From the NCBI GenBank assembly GCA_963576475.1, contig OY754967.1, positions 22,159,914-22,223,913 of the forward strand: a stretch of 64,000 bases of DNA, given 5' to 3'. A model generated the notes under the pieces. It saw nothing but the letters and a program-made list of their open reading frames with translations, made no database searches and was not told where the DNA came from. This document shows positions 21,967-46,070 of the stretch, in pieces. Made by a program: the position numbers and the translations under genes. Position 1 is the stretch's first letter. Each line of letters begins with the position of its first letter. Origin of the DNA: Molanna angustata. Taxonomy: Eukaryota; Arthropoda; Insecta; Trichoptera; Molannidae.

Positions 21967-24843
21967 ATGAATCGATTACTTGTGTTCGCTTTCTTGATAG
22001 TCGCAGGTATATAATTCATTTTTGTGTTGAGTGATAGAAAATATGTGTCATTTAGAAAATATTACGTATATAATAAGTGTTCCTCATATAGATTTACATT
22101 ACCTACATAATAATGTAGTGCGTGCCTACAACCTTCGGACTAGGCAAACCCTGAAAGAAAATTGGAAATGTCGAAAATTTTGTTTTTTAGTATTGTTTTT
22201 TAGTATGTTTCATTTGAGTGGCCATGAAAATATTTTAAAATCATATGCCAAAATAATATTTACATTAGTGGCCCTGACTAGCATCGTATCTACATACGGT
22301 TCAATTTTTAATCTTGTATTATGGTTTGAATAAAACAGACAAAAAAATATTAGGTCTTGAATTTCTTAACATAATATTCATAATTCATAGGCGAGCCAAG
22401 ATTTTCGGCTTCCATAAGCAATTCCGCTATTGCTACATACATACATATATTATGTCAAGTGAAAATTATATTTTTTTTTTCACATAATATCGGTTGAAAA
22501 AAAAACAATTGCCAAATAACACGCCAGTGTACAATTAATTTATATATTACATACAAAAAGATAAATAAATAAATACTTTTCTCACATCATCGACAAACGT
22601 TTGTTTTTTACTTTGTAGTATCATTTTGAAATTAATTAAAAGAAATAAAACACAACTTTGTGTACACCACTATATACATAACTTTTATTCTAATGACCAT
22701 TTGATCGAATATAACCATACTTTAATTAATAATATAGGCGTAAAAATAATACATAGTAATTTAAGCGATAGACAATTAGATAGCATGGAAATCTTGGAAA
22801 TCAGAAAAAACGTAAACATGAGAAATAATATAATTAATAATCAAACACAATTCGCTAATAACCCTATATAAAATATTTTCCCAATACAAAAATTAATTAA
22901 CCAATAACTTCATTGCACCCCCACCCTAAAAAATAGTTTAACCCAGCCCACACTCCACCCATTATGTTTACCTTAAGTCTATATATTGTATTTTATTTTA
23001 GTATACTTTGTATCCTCCTGAGGAAGGGAACTTTGTTCTCGTAACATGTAGAGGAATTTTTATTCATTAGAATAAAAGTTATAATTGTAGTGGTGTACAC
23101 AAAGTTGTGTTTTATTTATTTAAATACTTTTCTATAGTGGTAATTCGTTGTATAGTGGTAATTCGTTTGATTCCTATGCTGGCTTCCCAGCTGAAATTTT
23201 TTTTTAAAAAATCCATCAAGTCTTGATTCTCTGAGATAGAAATACCGGTTAATAGCAATGAATTGCCATTCAGCAATAAATGTGGATTCTCGGTTTTCTG
23301 TGCGCGTTGACTGTTCATAGAAAAAAGTTACTAAATTAAATAAACTAAGTAAAATTTGCTAATATCTCTCGATTAGTCGAATCACGAGTTCTCAAAAGCT
23401 TTTCATATTTAAGATGAAGGTACTTAAGATTTTTTAACTATACAAACAAATTTCTTTGATACATGTAAGTACATAAATTTTTAACCAACATAAAATGTAA
23501 CAAAAAAAACTTTTCAACAGTTATTTTTTAATATATTATTAAAAATCGTTTAATTTGTATTTATTTAAAAAATATTTGCATTTGGCACTCCCACAAATAT
23601 GTTTCTCAAAGACCTGTACTAATTCAGTGCATTTGGCACTCCCACACATAGGTTTCTCAAAGACCTGTACTAATTTACTGAAATTGGTACTGCCACAAAT
23701 ATGTTTATCAAATATCTGTACCTACTCATTTTTTATTGAGTCAAATAATAAGCAATGGTACTAATAACCCTCTCTAGATTGGTAGCCCACAGTAAATTAA
23801 CCGCTCTACCATTGTCCAATAATAAGCAATACCTACTAATAACCCTCTCTAGATTGGTAGCCCACAGTAAATTAACCGCTCTACCATTGTCCAATAATAA
23901 GCAATACTAATAACCCTCTCTAGATTGGTAGCCCACAGTAAATTAACCGCTCTGACACTGTCCAATCTTATTTAATTATATAATTTATTATCTAATTTAA
24001 TTTTCACTAAACTTTCGTGTATTTTTTTTATTTTTAGGACAGTGTAGAGAAATATCTAAAAGGGATGTTTCAGAAATAGCGTACGGTACACCGAATATTG
24101 AAACGAGGCCCATCTACAGGCCTCAAGAAACACCTCAGGTGGGATATGACTATCCGAAACCTGTTTCGGTCCAACCGAGACCGATCTATAGGGATCCTGA
24201 GCCAGTTTACATTCAGCCGAGACCAATTTACAGAGATCCAGAACCAAACTGGGTACAAACCAGACCCAATGTAATAACTCGACCAATTTATCAACCGGCG
24301 CCGACAATTATTCAAACAAGGCCGATAAACAATGGCTACTATCCTACTCAAACTTCCGAGAAACTCTTTTGGCCACTCATCAACAAAATATCTTCCATTT
24401 TCTCTGGTCAGGGTGGTTATAATCCAGGAAGTTCTGGTGGATGGTACCCTGGAGGCAATCAAGGAGGATATCCAGGGGGATTTCCAGGAGGATCAAATGG
24501 ATGGTATCCTGGTTCCAACACCATCGGTTATCCTAGTGGCGGCAACTATCCAGGTATATATCCAGGCAACTACCCCAGCAAACTTTCAGTATTGAACCAC
24601 TTGCTGCCGAGTAGCAGCGAAGGAAATTATCAGCGGGTGGAGATCCCAGCACCAGTTACCACTTATCAACCAGGCGTCAGTGCCATCGGAGATACAGTGA
24701 CTGTAGAAGCATCTCCCACAGACGAGGGTTACAGTTATCCCAATCCCAATGTTCAACAACCGCCACTCAATCTACCGGGAGGGTTACAGTTTAAGGCGGA
24801 ACCCAACTACGAAACTGATACAAACGCGAATAATAATAATTAA
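21967..24843 (+). CDS. Secreted Pro/Tyr- and Gly-rich protein (281 aa)
   Basis: Two exons: 21967-22006 and 24038-24843 (intron phase 1, GT at 22007, AG at 24036-24037). Exon 1 supplies almost the whole signal peptide, MNRLLVFAFLIVAG, completed by QC; a dibasic KR follows at residues 21-22. Residues of about 35-110 hold repeated RPIY(R/Q) phrases, with two RPIYRDPEP copies. Residues 137-195 are a GGYPGG / GGWYPGG / GNYPG region, and the C-terminal 85 residues are more polar. The small first exon with most of the signal peptide, the long first intron and the TATA promoter are the usual layout of insect cuticle or extracellular-matrix genes. I do not recognise the family; no chitin-binding R&R motif is visible. 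Confidence 0.88.
22643..23117 (+). mobile_element. Penelope-like element remnant with inverted ends
   Basis: A frame ending at 22871 reads DHLIEYNHTLI, VKIIHSNLSDRQLDSMEILEIRKN, INNQ, which resembles the C-terminal GIY-YIG side of Penelope-like elements (H, VKI and ME.LEI.K landmarks). The outer 55 bp (22643-22697 and 23063-23117) are inverted copies of each other with few mismatches. A hammerhead-like motif lies at 23014-23054. The whole piece sits in the intron of the 21967 gene and is 5'-truncated. Assignment rests on motif pattern only. Confidence 0.55.
23014..23054 (+). ncRNA. Hammerhead-ribozyme-like motif (degenerate core)
   Basis: In order: CCTC (stem I), CTGAGGA, one extra A, stem II GGGAAC-TTT-GTTCTC, GTAA where the consensus is GAAA, a self-complementary CATG as a 2-bp stem III, TA (consensus UH), then GAGG pairing back to CCTC. 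The order and spacing match the hammerhead layout reported for Penelope-like elements, with one core substitution that would be expected to weaken or abolish cleavage. Confidence 0.45.
23570..23735. repeat. Tandem repeat, about 2.7 x 57 bp
   Basis: Units share GCATTTGGCACTCCCACA and TTTCTCAAAGACCTGTACTA; the third unit is diverged. Located in the intron of the 21967 gene. Confidence 0.85.
23743..23968. repeat. Tandem repeat, 3 x 71-75 bp
   Basis: Three units share AATAATAAGCAATA, CCCTCTCTAGATTGGTAGCC and TTAACCGCTCT. Spacings are 75 and 71 bp, the difference being a small CCTA indel. It adjoins the preceding array and lies about 70 bp before the exon 2 acceptor of the 21967 gene. Confidence 0.92.
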
Positions 24844-25875
24844 ACAGTTCAATAGGTTGTTATTTTTGTGTCGAAATGTGGTTGAGATCCATTTTACAAA
24901 TTTTATAACTATATTAAGTTAGTTGCATATTCCAAACCTCAATACAATTCATATTAAACAAAAAATAAAAAATATATTTATTGTATTATTAAAATTTAAT
25001 TTCATACAATTGATTCTTTTTTTACCCAATGAAATGTTTTTATTTTTATTCACTTGTTCAAAGACATTATGCGTTATTGTAAAAACTTGGATACTTACAA
25101 AATAACCTTTTATAAACATGTTTTTTTTATTTACTTTCATTGAAAAATATGTCAGTGTACATGAAGGTTTACACTATTAGTAAAAATTAGGCGTCAATAT
25201 TATATATTATACAATTACAAATGTATAATACGCATTACAAATAAAAATCTGTTGACCTTAAGCTGCACTTATGTTTTTAGAATATATCACAAATAATAAA
25301 TACAGTGAATAAATAAAAGAATGTTATTTGTATCGCTATAATTTCTTTATTTTAGTAAAAAAAACATCTTAAATCTAGCATCCATGTAATAACATAGTTC
25401 ACAAAACCATAAAAAATATAGGTAGGTATATATTTCTAGGATAACAACATCCGATAAAATATAAAACTATAAACTAAAATATACTAAATTTGGTTTGTTA
25501 CAAATAAATATAATCTATAGTTTTATCACCTTTCAAAAAAATCAAATATTTTTTGATATTCGTATGAACGTTTAACAAACAAAAACATTTTTATGAATGC
25601 AATCGTATGTATGTAGCATTTGAGGAATAAATCTATATGTGGTTGAACAAATATTTTAGCATCAATTAATAGAAAAACTTATTATGAAAATATTCATGTT
25701 AATAGTTTGTAAATAAGTAATTTATTTAAACATCAGATTTATCAAAAGACTTGATGATTTCACCTTGGCATACTTATTTGCAATTTACTATTAAAGTGAA
25801 TATTATCCTTTATGTATTGTATATTGGCACGTGCGAAAAAAGCTTATTTATCTATCTGTTCATCATGTCGTGAAT
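24844..25875. other. Convergent 3' ends of two genes
   Basis: This is the space between two convergent genes. An AATAAA near 24963 could serve the plus gene, and a minus-strand AATAAA at 25726-25721 lies about 150 nt past the minus-gene stop. The middle is AT-rich without other features. Confidence 0.6.
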
Positions 25876-38585
<12,710 letters not shown>

Positions 38586-38625
38586 GCTGAACTGGTGTTA
38601 CTGGTACTCTGCTAAACCTTTTATA
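38586..38625 (-). promoter_or_regulatory. TATA box of the minus-strand Ser-rich protein gene
   Basis: TATAAAA reads on the minus strand at 38625-38619. A CCAGT initiator-like string with A at 38593 is 32 nt downstream. The leader would then be only about 8 nt before the ATG at 38585; a second candidate, TTCAG, is even closer. A short leader is unusual but the TATA spacing to the ATG is clear. Confidence 0.6.
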
Positions 38626-38799
38626 CCAATCCAGCTGACTGATAGAGGACGAATGGAATCTGCAATAGAAAATACGATCAAATCAGGGACGGTTCTACAG
38701 TTTTTGGCGCCTGGCACACTTGATTTAAAGAAACTTTTTTCTTTGAAAATAGGTCAGATTCGGTAAAAAAAAACACATTCAAAGATACATACATACATA

Positions 38800-41480
38800 C
38801 CATCACGAATTTATATGCAGATTACTTTTCGGGCAACTAACAGGTACTATGTCCAATATTAATTTAACACGCACCCATGAACAAGTTGCCACATTCTGGA
38901 GACTTACGTTATTAATCTTTTCACAGATCCAGACTGAAAACACAATTAAAAACAGTGTCTCTACCGGGAAACGAATATGGGACCTTTGGATCAAAAGTCA
39001 GATATCTAACCAACTGAGTTACAATGGCCAACATATCTCAAAACAATGATAACAGAAAAGAGTGGAAGCACTATTCTTAGCCGGTTGCTCATAGCGAAAC
39101 AGATTGATTTGAAAGATGACATAAGCAATAGTAGTCGAATTACCTGAGTCGAATATGGCCAGCCGATTAATATGACCACACACCATTGTTACAAAGACGA
39201 ATCAATATTTTAAATTGAACTCGACGTTGCATGTTCGAGGTCCGCCCTTTTCTGCACATTATAGGGAAGGTCCACACTATAGTTGGAGAGCTATAGCCAT
39301 CGGCTCAGATTTCGTTGAAGTAAAAGGCTATGTCACCGTGTCACCGTTATAAAAATCTCAAATAAATTTTGTTTTATGATTCTACTGTTTTTCGATCCAA
39401 ATCATTAATATTCGGTTTATCGTGCAATGCTTTTATCGTATTTTGAAAATTCTAAAGTTTCTGTGTTGACAGAATGGAAATTCATTTTAAAATTAACGAA
39501 TAAAATAGAAAAAGTATTTTTCTACAAAATTTTATTTATTATGACCGAACGACGTTTTCATCGAGGAGACTCAGCATTGTATTTTGACATTAAAATGTGT
39601 TTTTATTAGAAGTTGAATATGTTTTGATGATCTGAGTGAATGGACGAAAAAAATACTTGACTAAAAATATGGCCAGCGATTGGCCATATTTACCATATTA
39701 TGAAATTTTTTGCTGAAGGTCATGCCTCAATACAAAGGTAAAGGTATTCAGGGTAACTATAATATTATAGGGCAGCTTAACATTATAATGTGCCAAGATG
39801 TATTCTAAGACGCTATTTGATAGAAAGAAAAGAGACAAAATCAACTTTTGGCTCTGAAGATGAACAGGATTAGGCATTCCGTGTTGTCCGTCTGTACAGC
39901 GTGGTATATCATTTCATCGTCAAAATGGCACAAAACCTTAAAGTGGCCATATTCGACCCAGCTATAGCCCAAATCGATCCTTGGCTTCATTCAACTTTAG
40001 CCTCCAATTCCGTTTATTCTCAGCCTCCGTTCTCCTCGTCGTTGGTTACCTACTTATACTTATTTTTTCTTTATACCTGCTTCTTTTACAATTAGTGTCT
40101 TTTTGTGATTCTTTCGAATAATTTTCCCTATATTTACAGTCCCAAATTTATTTGCGCCTACCGCAACTGCATCATTTGAGTTTACGATGGATCGGGACCT
40201 GGATCAAATAATAATAGAACCACATCGTTTCATATTTATTCCCTCCATTCTTAATTCAAAATATTTATAGACGGAGGTCTTCTTTTAAATAATGTGCTCT
40301 AACAAGTTGCCCGTTGGAATAAAATGGAATAATTAGTTAAAAGAATAAACATTTATAAAATTATATTCATAACGATTAATCCTGTTTGAATTACCTATAC
40401 TCACTACACAAATTAGAAAATGCAAATTATAATTGTTAAGCGGCTTATACACTAAAAATTTTAATAAACAATACTTAGTATCAATTGTAAATAAGACTAG
40501 GTAGTTATTAAAATCCAATCAATAAAAAAATACATGTATACCTTGATAGAGCGCCCTTGGATTGATCCTAATTCATCAAACGGCGTTATAAAAATTTCCA
40601 ATTATTAAATATAAACAGTAATTATTATAAATAATTGGATATTATTATGTTTGTTATAAATTTGCTATTATTTTAAAATTTCAAGCTTTAACCATTGTTG
40701 ATGATATTGATTTTATTATGTTAGTTTAAATTTTCTTTTATTTTAAGATTTAAAATTTTAATCATTGTATACTTATTGTTTTTAAATAGGCTTTCAAGCC
40801 GTAAATTTAAAATAAATAAATAAATAAAACAAGAATACAAGTCTATATTAAGAGTAAAACATAATTTAACTTCAATAGTAAATATGTAAAAAAAATGATT
40901 TTGAAAATATAATAAACAAATATTTTTTATAGTTACTCAAAAATTTTTTTAAACAAAGAGAAGATTTTAACTTGAAACTGGCCGTAAGACCCATTTATTA
41001 GGAGTCATCTCGCCAAAAAAGAAAAAAAAAAAAAAAAAATTCTAATAATATCTCTGGTATATAAAAAAATTCTGTAGGTATTTAAAATTAAATACATAAT
41101 TTTAAAATTATTCATACTTAAAAACAAAATATTTTTTTTTGTTTGTCCTAGGTCCAAGTCGTTTTGCTGCTTTTCCCTCAAACGCATCAAAAATGGCAAA
41201 AAAAAAATTAATCCTTTGTAGAAGTCATTATCACGTGTGCTTTAAAATATTTGACAACGGTTCTTTTCTCGAGATTTCTATTAAAATATCAAATTTTCCT
41301 GTATTGGAGTACCTATCAAAAAGTGTACCTGCAATTGCGTACATGTAATATATGAAGTTACATACACATTAGATACTATTTGTATTGCACACTGTTTCTT
41401 GGAATTCAAGATTTTGTACGTGAGAGAATGTTTATAAATTAATTGAACACAAGACTACTAAGCTTTTAATTACAAACCAT
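38800..41480. other. Intergenic DNA with scattered LINE-tail fragments
   Basis: It contains the 29640-type repeat at 40090-40260. At 40550-40590 is a LINE 3' end that matches the end of the dead LINE at 19810-19850 (GCGCCCTTGGATTGATCCTA.., AAACGGCGTT). A further A-rich LINE-like tail is at 40780-40830. No gene seen. Confidence 0.5.
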
Positions 41481-41483
41481 CTG

Positions 41484-41560
41484 ACTTGTGTGGTTGTGTG
41501 TTGGGTTCGAAACCCAGCAAAAGAAAAAAATATTTGAAATAAATTTACATTATGTAAATC
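41484..41560 (+). repeat. Possible SINE family 2 remnant
   Basis: GTTGGGTTCGAAACCCAGC gives a box B-like core followed by CAGCAAAAGAAA and ATAAATTTA, like the box B side of family 2. Box A is not convincing. Confidence 0.35.
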
Positions 41561-42535
41561 TGTCTTTTATGGACTATAAACACTAGTTGTTTGAAAGAAA
41601 ACGCCAAGGCATCAAACAGAAATGTTTAATGTATAATTATTGTTAAGTTATTATCTTTGAATGTCCCCTATAATCAACAAGTATTGAAGTACAGAATTAC
41701 TAGTTATTTTGATACTATATACCGCTTCACTTTCTGAATAAGATTAATTTTAAGGTACAAAATGTGTTTTCAATGAAGAGTTGAAATAAATAGACGTACA
41801 GAAAATTGAAGTGGAAACCCATGTTATAGTGAGGTATATTATATTTTCCGTAATTTGTTTAAACGCTATTAGTACCTATACCACCAAATTTATACTCAAC
41901 TGCTAAGCTCGACGTTAACTGTTTTAGTACGACACGTAGCTTTATGTGAAGTTGTGGGAATTAAAATCCGATAATAAGGTTGGTAGGTATTATGATTCTC
42001 ACACACGCTTGCTTAGTGATGGTGCAAAATTATCTTTGGTATAAAATTAAGACCAAACCTGAGATCTTATTCATCATTACAAAATCAATAGGTACGTTTT
42101 AAAAAGTGAAATTGATACTAGTAATTGTGCTAATAATAAATTGTAAGTTCCGCTGTAATTGCAGTGTTATTTTAATGTTTTATTTTTACCTAAATAAGTT
42201 TATTACTAATTCGCTGTGGACTTCCACCAAAAATTGTCCATCAAGAATTTAAATAAAGTAAAATTGATAAAAGTTCAGCAAAAAACAATGAACAGAATAG
42301 AGAAATACCTACTTTCATTTTGTTAGCACCAGCGTCATCCTATAGCACTGCCAGAATATTGAAGAAGAAATAAGTTTACAGAAATGACTGATAATTATAA
42401 AAATTCCCGTTTATGTATATACCGTACATTTTTGACAGCTATATATTACAACCTTTTGCATTTTATATCTTACTAACGAAACCCGGCAGACCTTGTGCTG
42501 CCTGTGAATAATTAAAACTGGTTGATCTTCGCGTA
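41561..42535. other. AT-rich intergenic DNA, nothing recognised
   Basis: No feature seen. Confidence 0.5.
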
Positions 42536-42539
42536 ATCT

Positions 42540-42750
42540 GCAATTTCTAATACTAATTTCGTCCTTTCGGGGCCTCCCATCTCATTCATCCCTTCAGACC
42601 CTTCAGTACCTCCCGTCCCTTCAATAGGTAGGTACATCCCGTCCTACCAGCAGATACCTCCGGTTCCTGCAGTGGGTACCTCCAGTCCCTTCAGTACCTC
42701 CAGTCCCTTAATTACCTGACCTACCTCCCTTCAGTTTCTCTCGTCTCTTC
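42540..42750. repeat. C/T-rich degenerate tandem repeat
   Basis: Repeated CCTTCAGTACCTCC-type words of about 18 bp recur with drift; the strand composition differs sharply from the surrounding DNA. Confidence 0.7.
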
Positions 42751-43080
42751 CACACCTTTAAGGAAAAATTCAAATTAACATTTATGTTTGTATTGCTATG
42801 TCGACGATTTTCAATGAATTCCTTTATGATAAATCACACATTCCTCGACGTGAATGTGTGATTGATATATCGTGCTGTTTTGTGTTTGCCTGCTGTCAGT
42901 GCTGTGTTTTGTTCATTTTGACTAACATTTGATTCACTAGTATCATACGATAAATAAATAATATGATAAATTAAGTAAATGAAAAATATAGTTCAGTGTC
43001 CGCTGGAAAGACCACGTCAAATGCATGGACGACAGTAAAATCACAAGTCAAAATTTTAAGACAGAAATACCCAACAACAA

Positions 43081-43245
43081 CAGTGTTATTTATAAAAAAA
43101 AATTTGGTTCAATTGAACCCGATTCAAAGTTTTATTCTGAAATTCAAATATTCTTATAAGAATTTCTTATAAGAATAATTGAATTTCAGAATAAGACTTT
43201 GAACCGGGTACAATTGAACCAATTTTTTTTTTATAAATAACACTG
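43081..43245. mobile_element. Foldback MITE (165 bp)
   Basis: CAGTGTTATTTATAAAAAAA at the left is mirrored at the right end (..TTTATAAATAACACTG). Homology of the arms runs nearly to the centre (TTCTTATAAGAA). It is essentially one imperfect hairpin. Confidence 0.85.
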
Positions 43246-43249
43246 CAGA

Positions 43250-44030
43250 GGTTTACCCGGAATTCTTACGAAGAGATGGAAGGACAGTTGGACATCCTTC
43301 TCCCAGGATGGTCCACATTTACAGATTAAATGACGTAATATACGATAAAGTAAAAGAAGAAGAAACAAGTTTAAATCCAGAAAAATAAGTATACGCTCGA
43401 CAAATCATTAATGTTTCATTGCAATCAGATAAACGGTTTAGAAGCGCTTACCGTAGGTACATACAACCATACAACTTCACAACCTTATTTTTTTATAAAT
43501 ATAGATGATTTCTAACAAAACCATCGTACTTAAGTACCATTGGAAGATTGTCACATAATATTTAATGTAAATGTGTTTTCAAAATCAAAATCAAAAAATA
43601 AAGAAACTACGAATCAAATTGAAATTAATAGATATGCTTTATATGATGTTAGACCAAAACTTTTTGAATGCACTGACCTCAATTATGCGCTTGCTCATCA
43701 CTAGACTAACTGAATAATATACATAAATGTGTTTGATTCTCAATTCATCAAATGTGCTAAAACGCTATGGGCATACACAAGTGCATACACATAGATTGGA
43801 TGGGTTACAAAATAAGCTTTAGTTACTTACAACTGTTTTTTTACATTAGTTTTTTTTTTAACTTATTTGATTCCAATTCCAAAAACATTATAAAGGTACC
43901 TACCTATTTACATCACACATTTCAAATTGGCGAAATTCTTTGACAATATATTTTCAAAAAAATTACGTGATAAGATACGTATATATATAATATGTTCGTC
44001 AAGTTAAATCAAACAAGAACTACTTTTTTA
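43250..44030. other. Intergenic DNA with a short LINE-like remnant
   Basis: Around 43255-43375 the plus strand has CTTCTCCCAGGATGGTCCAC-like material that may be a LINE scrap; unassigned. The remainder is featureless. Confidence 0.4.
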
Positions 44031-44035
44031 ACATT

Positions 44036-44225
44036 CCCTTACACCCTGTACAAGTGGCGAGTTAATTGCCAAAAGGAAACTTCTTCCTAACTAACTACAG
44101 CGTAAAATCCAGAGATGATAGGTTGGCGTGAGAAATACTTACCCAAATTTAAAAAATATATTCCACTGCTGGAAATCGCACCCAGGACGCCAGGCACTAT
44201 GCCTAGGTGGTTGACAAGATTTCAA
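44036..44225 (-). mobile_element. SINE family 2, copy 2 (decayed)
   Basis: The body matches 34885-35084 in the same orientation (TTACACCCTGTACAAGTGGC, GAAACTTCTTCC, GGCGTGAGAAAT, CCACTGCTGG). Box B is degenerate. Confidence 0.65.
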
Positions 44226-44365
44226 TTTTATGTGGCTTCATCCTTTAGAAACACCCCACTAGTATTAGTTAATTAGGTATGATATACCAATTGAGTAACA
44301 CAGAAAATTAGGAACAATCAATTTTGAAAACATTTGCAGATTAATTAATAATACCAATAAATACT

Positions 44366-44530
44366 TTCTTGCGCCTGTTCAAGTGGAGAATTAAGTGAGT
44401 TTTAGCTAAGCGAAAATTTCTTCCAGCTTATCAATTATACCAGACAAGAGAAGCGAGAATTGAACGTTTAACTCTTGATCAAACTCTGCTCTGCTAAAAA
44501 TCGAAATCAGAAACCGAAGTCGAGGGTTCA
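44366..44530 (-). mobile_element. SINE family 2, copy 3 (decayed)
   Basis: CTTGCGCCTGTTCAAGTGG, AAAATTTCTTCC and CTCTGCTCTGCT landmarks are in the same order as copies 1 and 2; both pol III boxes are poor. Confidence 0.55.
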
Positions 44531-44789
44531 TTCGGACATTAATACACACCTTTATCAGCTTTTTATATTTGGTACGTCAGATATCTTTCGCCATTAATTT
44601 TCTCTATATATTTAACTCTTAAATTCCTATCTACAATCTCATTTCAAAATCCTATAATAAAATATTTTATTTCTAAGATACCTATCGCATCGTATAAATA
44701 TTTCTACTCCAAGAGAATTGTTTTTATTTATTTTTCCATTACTTTCCGTCAATAGAAAGAGTTCATCTAAATCTAACTGTTTTCTGATT

Positions 44790-44870
44790 GGATTCGGTAG
44801 GTAATGTTACTAGCAATGTAATGAGACCATGTAATGTTACTAGCAATGTAATGAGACCATGTAATGAGAA
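44790..44870. repeat. Tandem repeat, about 2.2 x 36 bp
   Basis: GTAATGTTACTAGCAATGTA followed by ATGAGACCAT occurs twice plus a partial third. Confidence 0.85.
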
Positions 44871-45680
44871 TTCCTAATGTTGCGAATATACAAAAGTATT
44901 TACCAGACCCGCTATACAAAAAAAGAATATTAAATATTTACTAAGCACATAATGGTACATAATGAGTACCAATAAAGAACATTACATTAATCAGTACGAA
45001 ACACTTCATTCTTATGACATTTTTTTTGACATCTCAATAGAGACGAAGTTGGAATATTAAAAGAGAACCAGGAACTCAAGACACCTAAAGAGCTTACGAC
45101 CACTGTATGCGCTTGCGCAACGTTCACCAATTATGCCTTCTTATTGAGTTCCCTATCAATCCAATTTTTGAAAGTTCTATATAATCATGAAAATCTGTTT
45201 GTTTTAAATTAAGCTGAAAACCACCACCGCCATCTATGAAGTGACGAAGAAAACTTTTTGTAACGCCATCTATTGAGAAATTGGTTTGTAAACCTATAGG
45301 TAGGTACCTACTCACTATCTCCTGTAATATTCCAACTTCGTCTGTATTGCAATGTTATAAATTTGTCATAAAATATCATTGACTCCCGACAGGGGAAAAA
45401 ATGCAATATTTGCATATATGCAACAATTAATATATTCGACTTCATTCTTAAGAAGATTTTTTTTAATAGAATAAGACGCAACCAAGTTTATTATTATAAT
45501 ACCCACTATCAGGACACAAGTGTCCTTCGCACCCAGGTATATTGGGTTATTTTACAATTTGATGGACTCCAAATCATTGTACAACCACAAGAAAAAAGAA
45601 AACTGAAAATAAAACCAAAACTCAGGATTAGTACTAAGATACCTACATACAAGATTATAAAATATTTACACCAACCATGG
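44871..45680. other. Intergenic DNA, nothing recognised
   Basis: No coding or structured repeat found. Confidence 0.45.
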
Positions 45681-45722
45681 GGACAAGTCTGGTCAAACGG
45701 TGAAATCAAAACCCTTTCAATT
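45680..45722. mobile_element. Foldback MITE fragment, copy 3
   Basis: ACAAGTCTGGTCAAACGGTG then AAATCAAAACCCTT matches the left arm of 34296 and 35634; no right arm follows. Confidence 0.6.
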
Positions 45723-45961
45723 TCTGTTTTAAGTGGTATTATGACGATAGGTATATCAAAGTAATCTCAATGTAATGTGTCTTGCTTCCTTTTAATCCAC
45801 AAAATGCACATTCATTTTTGTTTGTTAAACCAGCTAATAAATCAAATTTCTGTGTTTCTAAAGATGAATATCAACTATAAATAGCTATAAAGAGCATTAC
45901 AAAAATCTGTACGAAACACTTCATTCCTAAACAGAAAAAATATATATTTGAATAAAATAAG

Positions 45962-46070
45962 CCGCAACCAAGTGACCGACGCGACCAAGTGGACTCGCAA
46001 CCAAGTAACCGTAGCGACCAAGTGGACTCGCAACCAAGTGTCCGTCACGACCAAGTGGACACGCAGCAAA
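45962..46070 (+). repeat. 33-bp tandem repeat, 3 units
   Basis: Units of CAACCAAGT..GACCAAGTGGAC(T/A)CG encode RNQVTxATKWT-like repeats in the plus frame. It lies at the truncated 5' edge of the R1-like LINE. Confidence 0.85.
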
